Of a stretch of DNA of 64,000 nucleotides, positions 59,301 to 61,592 are shown piece by piece (position 1 is the stretch's first letter; every line of letters starts with the position of its first letter). This DNA comes from Paragonimus skrjabini miyazakii (taxonomy: Eukaryota; Platyhelminthes; Trematoda; Plagiorchiida; Troglotrematidae). A program made the translations under genes and the position numbers. The stretch covers positions 257,166 to 321,165 of the forward strand of contig JTDE01000257.1 of NCBI GenBank assembly GCA_014338405.1, given 5' to 3'. The notes beneath the pieces are model-generated. The model searched no databases, had not been told where the DNA came from, and saw only the letters and a program-made list of their open reading frames with translations.

Positions 59301-61592
59301 CAATAATTAAGTGGAAAAGAAATATTTCTAGTATAATTAAATAGGTCGATGTTCGTGACTTTTTCAAAACAAACATGCGAATCTGTACTTTTGTTTATTC
59401 ATACAGCTTCAATTCTTTCTACAAGCTTTGTTTCTTGAAACCGTGCATATATATGTCTAGCTAATCGTGTTGTTGAGGTAGATACATTTTGTGTGTGTCT
59501 GCACACATTTCCGACAGTAATCTTTGAACAACATTGCATTCCACATCCCAGCTTGTAAAAGACCTTGTTAGTCATGTATATCGACCGATAAAAGCTTGTT
59601 TGTCCGAGTAGCTTACATGATCATCATTTCCCATCAGTGTTTGTTGTCGTAACGTTATCATTAGCTGATATCACACGTTCCCTTTCCAACATGGTCAGTA
59701 GTTTTATGACTGAACGTGGCTAACGACACGCGTACGTGTGTTACATGCTTATATGGTCTGTCAATGACTTCCATAAAACGCAGCAGACTTAATGTGTGAG
59801 TTTGTGTGTGATCAGACAAACTAACTTAGAGACCCTAACCAGATTGTTACAGAAGTATACCGTGTCGTATTAAAATGCCTATCTGCAAGCCACTAGTGTA
59901 CATCGAGCGTACACCCCAAGAAGCAGGAGTGACAAGTATTTAACTATTTTCCAAACAAAGGAGTGAAGTTCAGTGTCACAGTGATTTTCCCTAGGAAATA
60001 AAACATGAAGGAGCATGGAGGTGAAGAAACATCATCACGGAAGAGATTGTTAACGCTCATTTCTACTACCATAGACCACAGTATTTTCACCCGATGAGTC
60101 TGGGTTTGGAATATTCACACAAGCTGATGGCACACGAGGTGGTGGCAAAGCAATGATAACCTTTTCAGATCACCTTCGTAGTCTTCACTGTTCAAGATAA
60201 CTTAAATACTGTTGTCTGACAGAGGGTGATATTACTGTTTTATTCGCACATTATTTTGGACACTAAGGTCGTCACATCTTAAGCCAGGTAAGTATACTGT
60301 GAAACATTCACCTCATACATATATCAGAGCTTTCAGCGACGCATGAATATGTCATGGGTGGCTGAATTAAAAACCGTAGGCTAACATAGAGGATCGCATA
60401 CAAGTGAAAAAGAACATAGGTTGTTACAAGTAACAGTTGAACAGTGACTAAGTGTTCAGTAATGAGTTGTAATAAGTACCCTACCTGATGTTGCTTATAT
60501 GATGTATTCTGACGTAAAACTGTCCACTCTATGCTGCACAGTTCATACCCAGGGTGCATTCAACAGGTGGACTTCAGTCCGTAAGTTTGTAATGTCTGTA
60601 TGCCAGTCTGACCACTGTGAATTTACTTAGCATACTGGACAGTATAATGGATAGTAGCTGGTGATTACTTAGTTACCACACACCACCTACATTTGAATGA
60701 CATCACACTTCGTCTGAGTGAGGAAATCATCGAAGCTGACAGAAAAATTCCCCGAATATTTCTCGAATAGAAGACTTACCAAAAACAATATTAAGGGTCA
60801 TAAAATTTTGCAACCCTTGTACAATAAAAATTACAATTCATTAAGAAGTTACATTTCTCCGTGAGCATCAGGGAGAACCGAGTCTTATGCTAGAGCGTTT
60901 TACAAATGTTCTCACACACATCGGCGTTCAGCTTAATATCCTATAAAACCGTCGTTATATGTTTTTACAAAATCCGTGATGAACAGTGTGGGTTTCGAGA
61001 TTGAATGAAATACTCTTCAAACTTAGTTCATGTATGATTACAATTTTCCGATATGAGTACAATTTTCAATGTTTTTAATATGTGGATTTGACCGCGTGGT
61101 AACACGTTACTTCCTGGGGGCCTAGTATGAACCTATGGGTAAACACGATTGTTCCACGAGTATGTGAAGTACAGTTCAACTGTTGGTCGTAGCAAAGTTT
61201 TGCCGACACTGACGAACTGCGGTCACCGAAAGTGCTGACTGAAAGGCTTGTCTGAATGAGGTAGCTGTACTCACATACGTGTGAATATCAGCCTACACAT
61301 AGACAGTTATCCGATTTGAGTATTTAATCATGTTCTGATATTACTGTTCATATAGGCCATAATTTGGAAATTGATAATATATTCACTACAATGACCCAAC
61401 AATTTCAAATCTGTAAAAACGATGATAAAACTTTATTAAATTTCAAAACAATCATTTTTTTAAAGATTCTACATCGCAAGCGGTCGAACAAAGAATCCCA
61501 ACTAGTAAATTTAACCAGAACAGTATAACTACATATGTCATTCTGAATATGTGGGAGTAATGTTTGTCTTACTTTGTATGTTCATCTTCAGG
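2121..61592 (-). CDS. PKHD1L1-like: Fibrocystin-L-like (PKHD1L1-type) gene, multi-exon, partial
   Basis: Envelope of a spliced minus-strand gene; the exons are listed separately. Fibrocystin-L family proteins are large type I membrane proteins with arrays of IPT/TIG domains on the outer face. Seen here: at least five IPT/TIG-type units (for example VWPNSSGELGGATINI, GGFVLSVYGERF, WNGGQILRIKGNNL), a PA14-like segment after the second unit, fibrocystin-type linker blocks (GGNQPLL, EAFCGRR) and a W-rich cupredoxin-like block at the 3' side. That domain order matches the N-terminal half of PKHD1L1 as known from animals. About 32 exons with GT/AG sites join in phase, giving about 1,450 codons over 59 kb. 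No signal peptide, G8 domain, transmembrane segment or stop codon was found, so the gene extends past the low-coordinate edge and its first exon is missing or unrecognised. Family assignment is strong; individual small exons vary. Confidence 0.85.
2980..3156 (-). CDS. Exon encoding a cupredoxin-like block
   Basis: Acceptor attccattcatag, donor gtaagt. Reads YGLGYKWKPEFLEIMQGDKI then TWRWSSSGRRKSIGVFEVND. The pattern P-x-F/Y-x-x-I-x-x-G-D-x-I-x-W-x-W followed by S-F-S-F-x-L-T-K-T-G is the cupredoxin-like module found between IPT arrays in fibrocystin-L. 177 bases and exactly in phase with the previous exon. The first codon is split. Confidence 0.85.
3671..3945 (+). mobile_element. SINE S1, 5'-truncated
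   Basis: Shares the block from ctcaagcgaaagtggttgg through the tRNA-like boxes (gtggcgtagtggtcaacac at about 3732) to the body gatgttcaa. The tail is diverged. Inserted in the intron between the 5.6 and 3.1 kb exons. Confidence 0.7.
4735..4842 (+). mobile_element. SINE S2 fragment
   Basis: Contains a good B-box-like ggttcgaatccagcc and the tail cgaagtcctgacttttcac. It is preceded by ttactaataagtagtttggc, which also borders the S2 copy at 14.93 kb. A short inverted repeat (gactcaactg and cagttgagtc) surrounds the box. Confidence 0.6.
5040..5240 (+). repeat. R2 dispersed repeat, copy 1
   Basis: Similar to 57375-57520: shared order of ttgacat, gcgat, a block near gatatcgagacatcttaac, then a block near cagatctcaaacca. 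Function unknown; the small open frame over it has no recognisable domain. Confidence 0.4.
5592..5848 (-). CDS. Exon encoding an IPT/TIG domain
   Basis: Acceptor tatttgcccacag, donor gtgagt. Reads LFVEYSFQVHNISAYYGSWN then GGQILRIKGNNLANTTSVIM. Next come NCLGPREVACTIL and VECETGPV, the paired cysteine strands of an IPT fold. 257 bases, leaving in phase 1 with the first base of an aspartate codon. Confidence 0.9.
6606..6795 (-). CDS. Exon encoding an IPT/TIG domain core
   Basis: Acceptor cactttttag, donor gtgagt. Starts GAEMEIRGKYLSNLTAVTIG (IPT turn and strands), followed by DVRITHFLSHTPNSIVLITP. Phase 1 in, phase 2 out. It joins the previous exon to form G-G before the first strand. Confidence 0.85.
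7486..7621 (-). CDS. Exon joining two IPT/TIG domains
   Basis: Acceptor gtttgaattcag, donor gtaagt. Reads KTATSVAVIIHQNGITLIST then IQFTYMDFMKPQLLSLQPST. The first part is the closing strand of one IPT domain; P-Q-L-L-S-L-x-P-S-T-G opens the next. No ATG inside, so it was found only from splice sites and frame. Confidence 0.85.
8771..8898 (-). CDS. Exon encoding the core of an IPT/TIG domain
   Basis: Acceptor tatatccag, donor gtaagt. Reads GFVLSVYGERFDPHSATVTV and GDHICPVIRASMTLIQCTVS. Textbook IPT pattern: G-x-x-L-x-V-x-G-x-x-F, then V-x-V-G-x-x-x-C, then a C-bearing strand. 128 bases, leaving in phase 0. Confidence 0.85.
8960..9515 (-). repeat. R1 GC-rich repeat, two-unit copy
   Basis: On the minus strand it begins near gtggattatcaagccggagg and holds two related units of about 165 bases (each with ccaacact or cgaacactcgg, then a cctcaacg- or ctcaacac-type block). 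A tail follows that ends ggtgttgtggactggaattc and an extension with aataaagagtgtgcttt. The last 60 bases abut the intron side of the 8.9 kb IPT exon. An open frame of 153 codons spans both units but has no domain I recognise. Confidence 0.65.
10495..10676. mobile_element. SINE S1 tail fragments in head-to-head inverted pair
   Basis: A minus-strand S1 piece (10495-10547) and a plus-strand piece (10560-10676) face each other around a 12-base loop. The 53-base arms differ at one position, so the DNA or RNA would fold into a near-perfect hairpin. Only the plus copy carries the final tail. Confidence 0.8.
10861..11157 (-). CDS. Exon encoding most of an IPT/TIG domain
   Basis: The longest exon, 297 bases. 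Acceptor tctacaatttcag, donor gtatgt. Begins VNQTVLEIYGSGFDAQNPQL with the I-x-G-x-G-F turn typical of IPT folds, then VKNLRLLPAGTLQFLLRVQT. It ends with ISLIKPERGDLSG, the start of the next IPT domain. The junction glycine with the 8.9 kb exon creates the G-G pair of that domain. Confidence 0.85.
11158..13934 (-). other. Intron of the fibrocystin-L-like gene
   Basis: Joins the 13.9 and 10.9 kb exons through a split aspartate codon. A donor-like site near 13300 (minus) has no convincing exon attached. No repeat family recognised. Confidence 0.6.
13935..14040 (-). CDS. Exon ending a fibrocystin block and opening an IPT domain
   Basis: Strong acceptor ctttttgtttcag; donor gtatgt. Reads IRVYVKEVPAQCNSVCSHTF then DSELVPRVLNTTVTQ. 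The V-x-V-x-V-P-x-x-C-x-x-C-x-x-x-F motif closes the fibrocystin block, and P-R-V starts the next IPT domain, which continues in the 11 kb exon through an aspartate codon. Confidence 0.8.
14701..14890 (+). mobile_element. SINE S1, degenerate 5' part
   Basis: Recognisable by ttctaatcgggggattatcg and the block aacaagcgaaattggctgcg. After that it diverges and runs into S2 sequence at about 14925. Confidence 0.5.
14925..15290 (-). mobile_element. SINE S2, fuller minus copy
   Basis: On the minus strand it reads a tRNA-like unit: A-box-like tagctccgttggtagagc, then ggcatgctgtttctgtcac, then the B box ggttcgaatacagcc, followed by a tail ending near ctagtctaaaatcat. Upstream on that strand a roughly 200-base body runs to 15290. 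This is not a functional tRNA gene, because it is embedded in a repeated unit and lacks proper stems. Confidence 0.7.
15300..19352 (-). other. Large part of the 5.3-kb intron between 19.4 and 14.0 kb exons
   Basis: Apart from the GC-rich island at 18.04-18.56 kb I see no gene. A 64-codon minus frame at 17029-17223 (MEQQGTPGTQVAEVSAHNRT) with a longer broken continuation may be mobile-element debris; no domain was recognised. Confidence 0.4.
18040..18560. other. GC-rich island, unassigned
   Basis: Clearly richer in GC than its surroundings, with an uninterrupted 117-codon plus-strand frame starting at 18193 and a long minus frame. No domain is recognised in either. It lies in the 19.3-14.0 kb host intron. 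A decayed mobile element is the simplest reading, but I see no motif that says which. Confidence 0.3.
19353..19478 (-). CDS. Exon (126 nt), fibrocystin-L-like gene
   Basis: Acceptor ctacaatttgcag, donor gtgtgc after CAACAG. Reads IEDQTSLNDSFITVAIESVE and EGHLRLCPIASDMI. It is the second half of the fibrocystin block begun in the previous exon (a P-I-x-x-D segment). Exactly 42 codons, phase 0 on both sides. Confidence 0.75.
19479..21680 (-). other. Intron, mostly without recognisable content
   Basis: Contains only the short S1 piece at 20.1 kb. The 21.8 and 19.4 kb exons join in phase 0 across it. Confidence 0.6.
20095..20195 (+). mobile_element. SINE S1, short degenerate piece
   Basis: Matches the S1 5' region (accagaacagttactctgtc, then atgtggttgagtgatcat). 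About 100 bases only. Confidence 0.45.
21681..21838 (-). CDS. Exon with GGNQPLL block, fibrocystin-L-like gene
   Basis: Acceptor gacctctcatag, donor gtaggt. Reads IPLDPRAGTTIERILGIHPL, IGHVKVRTHPGCSQFAHEIE and FLSLGGNQPLLK. The pattern G-x-V-x-V, then G-x-C, then an aromatic or acidic strand ending in G-x-Q-P-L-L is a characteristic repeated block of fibrocystin proteins. Joins the 19.4 kb exon in phase 0. Confidence 0.8.
22532..22669 (-). CDS. Exon (138 or 146 nt), fibrocystin-L-like gene
   Basis: Acceptor tgtatattccag. Reads VLTWPRFGNKKYDRVEVTPG and DSIGRFQLQFSSSICETDYS. There are two possible ends: a consensus donor gtatgt (exon to 22524) leaves phase 0, which would make the 21.8 kb exon hit a stop; a weaker gtctaa donor (exon to 22532) gives the correct phase 1. 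Either the weak site is used or a small exon lies in between. Confidence 0.7.
23560..24010 (+). pseudogene. CR1-like LINE endonuclease remnant
   Basis: Broken frames carry INMGDFNF (about 23710-23735) and, after a gap, TVDQRTRLMTNQTPSVLYIV (about 23830). G-D-F-N-F and the Q-x-V-x-x-x-T-R-x-x-x-x-Q-T-P-S-x-L run are hallmarks of the apurinic-type endonuclease of CR1/SR1-like elements. Many stops and frameshifts; no reverse transcriptase follows. Confidence 0.55.
24470..24665 (-). mobile_element. SINE S1, degenerate minus copy
   Basis: Blocks gaatccccatggaatttg, gctctcgttagacc, atagtgcattaccttg and cttgcattaggct appear in S1 order on the minus strand. The tRNA-like boxes are lost. Confidence 0.45.
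25480..26300 (+). pseudogene. RTE-like endonuclease domain
   Basis: Motifs in order: VDVCCISETRIPDSS (the E of the S/Q-E-T-R motif), FIVSVSAPTDCSD (usually Y-A-P-T), IIILAGDMNVHVGRLGE and, after a stop at 26052, FLASTNFRHRA and a LDHALI-like S/D-H motif. So the apurinic/apyrimidinic-type nuclease residues are mostly kept, but stops and frame changes after codon 163 kill it. Confidence 0.75.
26460..27060 (+). pseudogene. RTE-like linker between endonuclease and RT
   Basis: Reads KFNRQWISEKSLELLKARRK, then REAWLLGKVKERKIAFASGN and, in another frame, GLPPQTYDVAPWSVDWEPTN followed by TEEEVAEAI-like ISVLKRDRDAGRKDHVSAHF. This is the region between nuclease and polymerase in RTE-type ORF2. It breaks off at about 27075 where the SINE pieces begin. 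Confidence 0.6.
27108..27445 (-). mobile_element. SINE S1 nested inside the RTE-like element, minus copy
   Basis: Near-complete reverse copy: tail-side block ttgatcgcagctgtcgcatt, the tRNA-like boxes on the minus strand (about 27233-27295) and a 5' end near atcgattaagg. It lies between the endonuclease and reverse-transcriptase halves of the RTE-like element, so it inserted after that element. Confidence 0.75.
27446..27622 (+). mobile_element. SINE S1 plus-strand 3' pieces nested in RTE-like element
   Basis: A short S1 tail (27436-27470) is followed by a 3' S1 segment, aactcgagtctagtgcttct to tactcatcatcagtaatgg. Together with the minus copy just before it this is another minus/plus pair. 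Confidence 0.65.
27630..28480 (+). pseudogene. RTE-like reverse transcriptase, catalytic box deleted
   Basis: Reads GSCENHKRISLTAIAT, EEQTGFRPGRNCFDQIFTIR, ILLDRKSAFDSEDR (motif A with its Asp kept) and, one frame over, SGARRGCPFSPFLFNFFIDE. After LGGRLADLD the Y-A-D-D box expected next is missing: the sequence jumps to a stretch normally found about 10-20 residues later. Then VEVVDRFMYLGSCISSGGGV, the usual block before the C-terminus. Confidence 0.8.
28481..28990 (+). pseudogene. RTE-like C-terminal region
   Basis: Broken frames carry RRAEDVKRLRYLTTDVC, LHLHRLRWLGHELRMSASRL and near 28935 QWRECCRCLAELPVK followed by a stop. This matches the end of RTE ORF2. The 3' untranslated part follows; no clean simple-repeat tail was seen. 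Confidence 0.65.
29592..29770 (-). CDS. Exon (179 nt), fibrocystin-L-like gene
   Basis: Strong acceptor tttcgccttcag and donor gtgagc. Reads WSYHCLNLLEIFIERFGFSY, LQYHIVAFKLKPELKYWEKA and DWYLDVIYVGSSLISDDVE. Phase 2 in, phase 1 out; both junctions agree. The intron that follows (about 6.9 kb) holds the RTE and CR1 remnants. Confidence 0.8.
30735..31058 (+). mobile_element. SINE S1, strongly diverged
   Basis: The end of the copy is clear (cctggtgcttcttttggaag, ggggccgaatgg, gaatgagagagctac). The 5' half is mutated. It sits in the intron between the 31.4 and 29.7 kb exons. Confidence 0.6.
31366..31488 (-). CDS. Exon (123 nt), fibrocystin-L-like gene
   Basis: Donor gtttat after AATACAG. The acceptor tcttgcaag gives the phase required by the previous exon; an acceptor at 31510 would add seven residues but break phase. 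Reads SNLVELLLMVNHFPPRQLGL, then YHIVLNTEVNYQARSF. Confidence 0.6.
31620..31750 (-). CDS. Exon (131 nt), fibrocystin-L-like gene
   Basis: Acceptor gttccattcag, donor gtttga. Reads LCFATKGKLQENIELIFHVS and GMPKQTNLQSSEFPVKLTQH. Phase 0 in, phase 2 out. The other frame from the same acceptor hits a stop, which supports the phase chosen. Confidence 0.65.
31751..34129 (-). other. Intron with fold-back repeat
   Basis: Holds the 33.4-33.8 kb fold-back. A splice-like segment at about 33135-33225 (minus) reads VTRYPPLKFVRN up to a gtaagt donor but would disturb phase, so it is not included. Confidence 0.5.
33422..33799. repeat. Fold-back repeat with about 86-base arms
   Basis: 33422-33507 and the reverse complement of 33713-33799 agree almost base for base through gtttgatcatcaggctaatt and gcaacacaataaatatgaaa; similarity continues more weakly inward (gagtcag / gagtcgg, tgcgcaa). 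The roughly 200-base spacer has no recognised gene. The open frames on both strands (64 and 80 codons) are mirror products of the arms. Possible fold-back MITE or inverted duplication. Confidence 0.75.
34130..34345 (-). CDS. Exon with EAFCGRR motif, fibrocystin-L-like gene
   Basis: Donor gtaagt is perfect. Contains NSVEDDVAFVEDFETLAWNM and PGVYQSEAFCGRRSSHNTEW. An E-x-F/Y-C-G-R block recurs in fibrocystin-family ectodomains between IPT arrays. The acceptor (gatgaag before ATCAAG) was chosen because it restores phase 0 with the previous exon; another at 34319 (gcctttag) would not. Length 216 bases, 72 codons. Confidence 0.7.
34778..34941 (-). CDS. Exon (164 nt), fibrocystin-L-like gene
   Basis: Acceptor tccatttcag, donor gtaaca after GACCAG. 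Reads SVPLLELNVFPAVYMKSIVK, VIQKGILGISQQIRPSYNGA and PSPFTYTIDGNVDQ. Ends in phase 0. Confidence 0.75.
35051..35074 (-). CDS. Candidate 24-nt microexon, fibrocystin-L-like gene
   Basis: Acceptor gctcatag, donor gtaagt. Read in the phase set by the 36.5 kb exon it gives ALQHIPL and leaves in phase 1, exactly as the 34.9 kb exon needs. Dropping it also keeps phase (24 is a multiple of 3), so it could be an optional exon. Confidence 0.45.
   Translation of the reverse strand, partial: AHCSIFL
35075..36051 (-). other. Intron stretch with one unplaced exon-like segment
   Basis: At 35526-35366 (minus) a good acceptor (tatataacag) precedes TLWVGLSSTTRAKIFSSQTV and VHLHLPHMVITTETEARFTI, which look extracellular, but neither end fits the phase of the neighbours. 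It could be an alternative exon or chance. Confidence 0.3.
36052..36442. mobile_element. SINE S1 head-to-head pair
   Basis: A minus copy (36052-36312) abuts a shorter plus copy (36313-36442). Both tails point outward (ctactcat... at each end). The last 130 bases of each form inverted arms around a roughly 120-base spacer that still holds the tRNA-like region of the minus copy. It ends about 30 bases from the 36.5 kb exon donor. Confidence 0.8.
36473..36619 (-). CDS. Exon (147 nt), fibrocystin-L-like gene
   Basis: Excellent sites: acceptor ttttcattacag, donor gtgagt. Reads KLETSQMNEGVLRNNVIQMV and HMTDIQVHVLDNYTSGSLIF. A sequon (N-Y-T) and amphipathic strands fit the ectodomain. A SINE pair (S1) ends about 30 bases beyond the donor, inside the next intron. 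Confidence 0.75.
37792..37909 (-). CDS. Exon (118 nt), fibrocystin-L-like gene
   Basis: Donor gtaagt is consensus; the acceptor tgttttaaaag is acceptable. Reads EVDFTRLLNKNVSGIPEIVE, then VRIPKGVNYFKLCLYGACT. Phase 0 in, phase 1 out, and the next exon completes a proline codon. It has no internal ATG start, so a simple open-frame scan misses it. Confidence 0.7.
37910..39057 (-). other. Intron stretch, nothing recognised
   Basis: Only random short frames. Part of the large intron region between the 45.8 and 37.9 kb exons in which at least one exon should be hidden. Confidence 0.5.
39058..39330 (-). mobile_element. SINE S1, minus copy
   Basis: From aacatcacccacaattgatc through the body and tRNA-like boxes (about 39180-39265 on the minus strand) to the tcactttcgcttgtcag block. 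Single copy without an inverted partner. Confidence 0.75.
39331..39999 (+). other. Possible leader of the BEL/Pao element
   Basis: Slightly GC-richer DNA upstream of Gag that could include a 5' LTR and leader. I found no matching copy downstream of the integrase end and no clear primer binding site. Confidence 0.25.
40174..41000 (+). pseudogene. BEL/Pao Gag (DUF1759 type)
   Basis: A coiled-coil-like acidic start (LRAELKERQLKEEVKLQMVL) is followed by LPKVELGYFDGNPMTYWKFV and RQFESYVESKLSDDGQRLLY, the conserved P-K-x-x-L-x-x-F-x-G-x-P-x-x-W-x-x-F core of the DUF1759 Gag domain of Pao elements. Then LSIRMQNC and LERIVRALP. The frame ends with a TGA at 40933; the same protein continues weakly after it, so this is one mutation in an otherwise good Gag. 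Confidence 0.8.
41270..41420 (+). pseudogene. BEL/Pao zinc knuckle
   Basis: The frame starting at 41280 reads CFVCLKLYHRASDCRVKSRC then GVNGCGGRHHSLLH. C-x2-C-x4-H-x4-C followed by C-x4-C-x3-H-H is the nucleic-acid-binding knuckle at the end of Pao Gag. Open only for a short distance on each side. Confidence 0.75.
41500..42470 (+). pseudogene. BEL/Pao aspartic protease region, split by palindrome
   Basis: The active-site motif AFLDFGSDTTLYL (D-x-G-S type) ends at about 41556. The sequence that should follow it, KEDLLERIGVSGAQ and STLSVTTVNEL, resumes at about 42088. Between them lies the 531-base palindrome. Downstream, GAEVTILVGCDVPESPWVMD and YAVRSLLGWVLSGPL are the typical end of the protease domain, just before the place where the polymerase should begin. 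Confidence 0.8.
41552..42082. mobile_element. 531-base near-perfect palindrome (MITE-like insertion)
   Basis: Left arm 41552 to about 41787 is the reverse complement of about 41848 to 42082 with only a few differences; the centre is near 41817. The arms begin tatacctttttccatactgg and end with its complement. TATA lies at both edges, which fits a TATA or TA target duplication. The two 113-codon frames on opposite strands are the same arm read twice. It interrupts the Pao protease. Confidence 0.85.
42470..42942 (+). pseudogene. BEL/Pao polymerase end after RT deletion
   Basis: Immediately after the protease end, with only about 25 residues of unclear sequence, comes FGANRIAVVHNLASPDQWRH and YNSADSASRGM, the block that normally follows RT and RNase H some 500-600 residues later. 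It continues to CADSSHIGFLQ and a TGA at 42940. So the RT/RNase H core is deleted cleanly and the reading frame is preserved across the join. Confidence 0.8.
42945..43830 (+). pseudogene. BEL/Pao integrase, first catalytic residue changed
   Basis: Reads LSKESLLPKLNPTLVDGTMR and LPKRHHVTDLIVNHHH with an H-H-C-C zinc site (HMLEGH... then CFHCRR). The catalytic core follows: VGINYFGRTSV, where Asn stands at the place of the usual first Asp (V-G-x-D-Y/F), YPDNGSNF (second Asp kept) and GGVWERLIRS (Glu kept). A frame shift follows near KQT at about 43820. Confidence 0.85.
43820..44278 (+). pseudogene. BEL/Pao C-terminal domain (DUF5641 type), frame-shifted
   Basis: Continues in the next frame: GDETLCTLLVEV, then a short internal gap, VTSDVRDGLALSHN, FKQRWRQANYLAAFFW and RTTVVKTKSGEVRRDIRRL before a stop at 44278. 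This is the standard end of Pao polyproteins. The join VEV-to-VTS lacks the I-L-N-x-R-P-L stretch usually found there. Confidence 0.75.
44281..44600 (+). other. Possible 3' end of the BEL/Pao element
   Basis: Non-coding. Holds an imperfect direct repeat (gagtcatggagaacggcttg and gagtcatgcagaacggcttt, about 70 bases apart) and aataaa at about 44495. May be the polypurine and LTR region, but no LTR partner was found. Confidence 0.35.
45100..45268 (-). CDS. Candidate exon, fibrocystin-L-like gene (uncertain)
   Basis: This could be the missing exon between 45.8 and 37.9 kb. After tttgaatag the phase-compatible frame reads FTPIISGSPVGILRSGQIFM and HLHLQFPF, which recalls the opening of an IPT or fibrocystin block. 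A donor at 45099 (gtaaaa) would return phase 0. Against it: another frame over the same DNA is also open (VYSNNIRFASGDFTLWPDF) and both splice sites are weak. Confidence 0.3.
45803..45962 (-). CDS. Exon (160 nt), fibrocystin-L-like gene
   Basis: Acceptor cgatttacag and donor gtaagc. Reads TFWTCEPHKMRTMTQSNCAS, then VHYNPHNPFQRGNVFESIHQ and ASMKC. The phase from the previous exon agrees. It leaves in phase 2, which the next secure exon at 37.9 kb (phase 0) cannot accept, so at least one more exon must lie between. Confidence 0.7.
45963..47677 (-). other. Intron, nothing recognised
   Basis: The exons on either side join through a serine codon. No repeats or frames of note. Confidence 0.6.
47678..47880 (-). 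CDS. Exon (203 nt), fibrocystin-L-like gene
   Basis: Acceptor ataatagtag, donor gtgaaa. Contains LIVLKKMPVNLRPRRTSIPT, RLQLNRIYTVKNGTISGEQI and SINIAVPFLRR. It enters in phase 2 and leaves in phase 1, and the next exon completes a serine codon. Two cysteine- or glycosylation-rich stretches support an extracellular location. The frame stays open well past the donor, so the exact end is moderately sure. Confidence 0.65.
48111..48435 (+). pseudogene. Degenerate second Penelope-like endonuclease fragment
   Basis: Contains KPKPQISNIDMISSIAKHLI and IIGKVVAP, aligning with HQPQP...SSIAKHLMITGHQVDP of the 1 kb copy. The GIY-YIG core is not recognisable. It lies in the intron between the 48.8 and 47.8 kb exons, opposite in orientation to the host gene. 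Confidence 0.45.
48830..48891 (-). CDS. Exon (62 nt), fibrocystin-L-like gene
   Basis: Very good sites on both sides: acceptor ctttttttgcag, donor gtaagt. Reads TQLITNLETETEKLYIRKDE and ends in phase 2. Only this frame is open to the donor. It bridges the PA14-like exon and the 47.8 kb exon in phase. Confidence 0.7.
49318..49598 (-). CDS. Exon encoding PA14-like segment, fibrocystin-L-like gene
   Basis: Acceptor gattattttccag. The 281 bases read NRGVRIQIWQSLPGS, then EEVYRLYAMFVSPRDSFYRF and FVEGSSDYHLSGRR. A G-x-x-G-x-x-x-x-W start, a basic residue before a hydrophobic strand and a Y-x-F-x-V-x-G strand are what the PA14 insert of fibrocystin-L looks like, and it sits after the second IPT-like unit as expected. 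The donor (gtaaaa at 49317) was chosen because it gives phase 0 for the next exon; it is not a strong consensus. Confidence 0.65.
49599..52942 (-). other. Intron between IPT and PA14-like exons
   Basis: Contains the 34-base palindrome at 50.96 kb and no recognised element. Confidence 0.6.
50960..50993. repeat. 34-base perfect palindrome
   Basis: ctcctatgtatgtatgta is followed immediately by its exact complement: a (tatg)n/(cata)n microsatellite inverted on itself with no loop. It lies in the intron between the 52.9 and 49.6 kb exons, with no gene or element end next to it. Confidence 0.85.
52943..53203 (-). CDS. Exon encoding an IPT/TIG domain, fibrocystin-L-like gene
   Basis: Acceptor cgctttag. 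The first residues, IQRVWPNSSGELGGATINI, carry the P-x-S-G-x-x-G-G-x-x-I signature that opens IPT/TIG folds. This is followed by the strand LRIYIGDRRCLEV and a C-pairing strand ISCHLPY. The exon is 261 bases. The donor is the least certain part: a GTGACC site at 52942 gives the phase needed by the PA14 exon, while a GTACTT site about 30 bases upstream would not. Confidence 0.75.
53815..54122. mobile_element. SINE S2 head-to-head pair
   Basis: A minus copy (53815-53995; minus-strand B-box-like gttcaaatccggtc) faces a plus copy (53996-54122; agttcgattccggctgaaac). They share the inverted block tcatatttggactcg and cgagtccaaatatgaaa around about 75 bases. Both are diverged. Confidence 0.65.
54366..54446 (-). 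CDS. Exon (81 nt), fibrocystin-L-like gene
   Basis: Acceptor ctgtttgctcag, donor gtaagt. Reads QDNRTVIYLCYETEATVSRV and then RSSLRQ. A second consensus donor lies 12 bases downstream but would break the frame into the next exon. The segment ends just before the start of a clear IPT domain. Confidence 0.65.
54447..56280 (-). other. Intron stretch, unassigned
   Basis: A GC-richer part at 55640-56025 has two overlapping minus frames (71 and 92 codons). One includes HLEICAVLSVANCGSFC. No domain recognised; it lies just before the R1 repeat and might be part of the same mobile element. Confidence 0.3.
56340..56890 (+). repeat. R1 GC-rich repeat, two-unit copy
   Basis: Unit 1 at about 56367-56535, unit 2 at about 56540-56700, tail to ggaattctgactcataaac (about 56810) and extension to about 56890. 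Clearly homologous to 8960-9515 reversed. Locally GC-rich against an AT-rich background, which suggests a transposable-element origin. Confidence 0.65.
57375..57520 (+). repeat. R2 dispersed repeat, copy 2
   Basis: Counterpart of the 5.04 kb repeat (gggacaacttgatttgacat, then tgatatcgaaacatcttagc, then gtccagatcaaacca). Too diverged to define ends. Confidence 0.4.
58305..58375 (-). CDS. Exon (71 nt), fibrocystin-L-like gene
   Basis: Acceptor tttatctgcag, donor gtatgt. In the phase set by its neighbours it reads VLFNKDVYRIGRLDQPFMLQ and then SFA. All three frames happen to be open; junction phase on both sides selects this one. Confidence 0.65.
58913..58955 (-). CDS. Exon (43 nt), fibrocystin-L-like gene
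   Basis: Acceptor cataatag, donor gtgagt (consensus). Reads LHNLTIISSYGNG between split codons (phase 1 in, phase 2 out). The N-L-T sequon suits an extracellular protein. The 43 bases join the previous exon through a glycine codon and the next through an arginine codon. Confidence 0.65.
58995..59065 (-). CDS. Exon (71 nt), fibrocystin-L-like gene
   Basis: Acceptor ctctatttcag, donor gtaaga. Reads NYAPIELRRQSTNIFCRVTA and then ERI, with a split glycine at the end. The IFCRV stretch resembles the C strand of an IPT/TIG unit. Phase matches both neighbours. Confidence 0.7.
60312..60361 (-). CDS. Exon (50 nt), fibrocystin-L-like gene
   Basis: Strong acceptor tttttaattcag and donor gtgaat. Reads PPMTYSCVAESSDICM and ends in phase 2. 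The two cysteines are typical of the extracellular linker segments of this family. The junction with the next exon forms an AGA codon. Confidence 0.6.
60485..60519 (-). CDS. Exon (35 nt), fibrocystin-L-like gene
   Basis: Acceptor ggacag, donor gtaggg. Translation LRQNTSYKQHQ, entering in phase 1 and leaving in phase 0, which suits both neighbours. A longer version starting at 60533 (acceptor tgtgcag) is also open but would need a different upstream phase. Confidence 0.5.
60780..60815 (-). CDS. Exon (36 nt), fibrocystin-L-like gene
   Basis: Follows ttgtacaag and is followed by gtaagt. Only one frame is open; it reads LQNFMTLNIVF with phase 1 at both ends. It joins the next exon in phase, and the alternating hydrophobic pattern fits a beta strand of the first IPT-like unit. 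Confidence 0.5.
61573..61592 (-). CDS. Candidate 20-nt microexon, fibrocystin-L-like gene
   Basis: Acceptor tactattcag and donor gtaaga flank 20 bases. Read with one leading base it gives LKMNIQ and ends in phase 1, as the next exon requires. The acceptor has a fair pyrimidine stretch, but 20 bases carry little coding information, so this is tentative. It is the most upstream exon I could place. Confidence 0.3.
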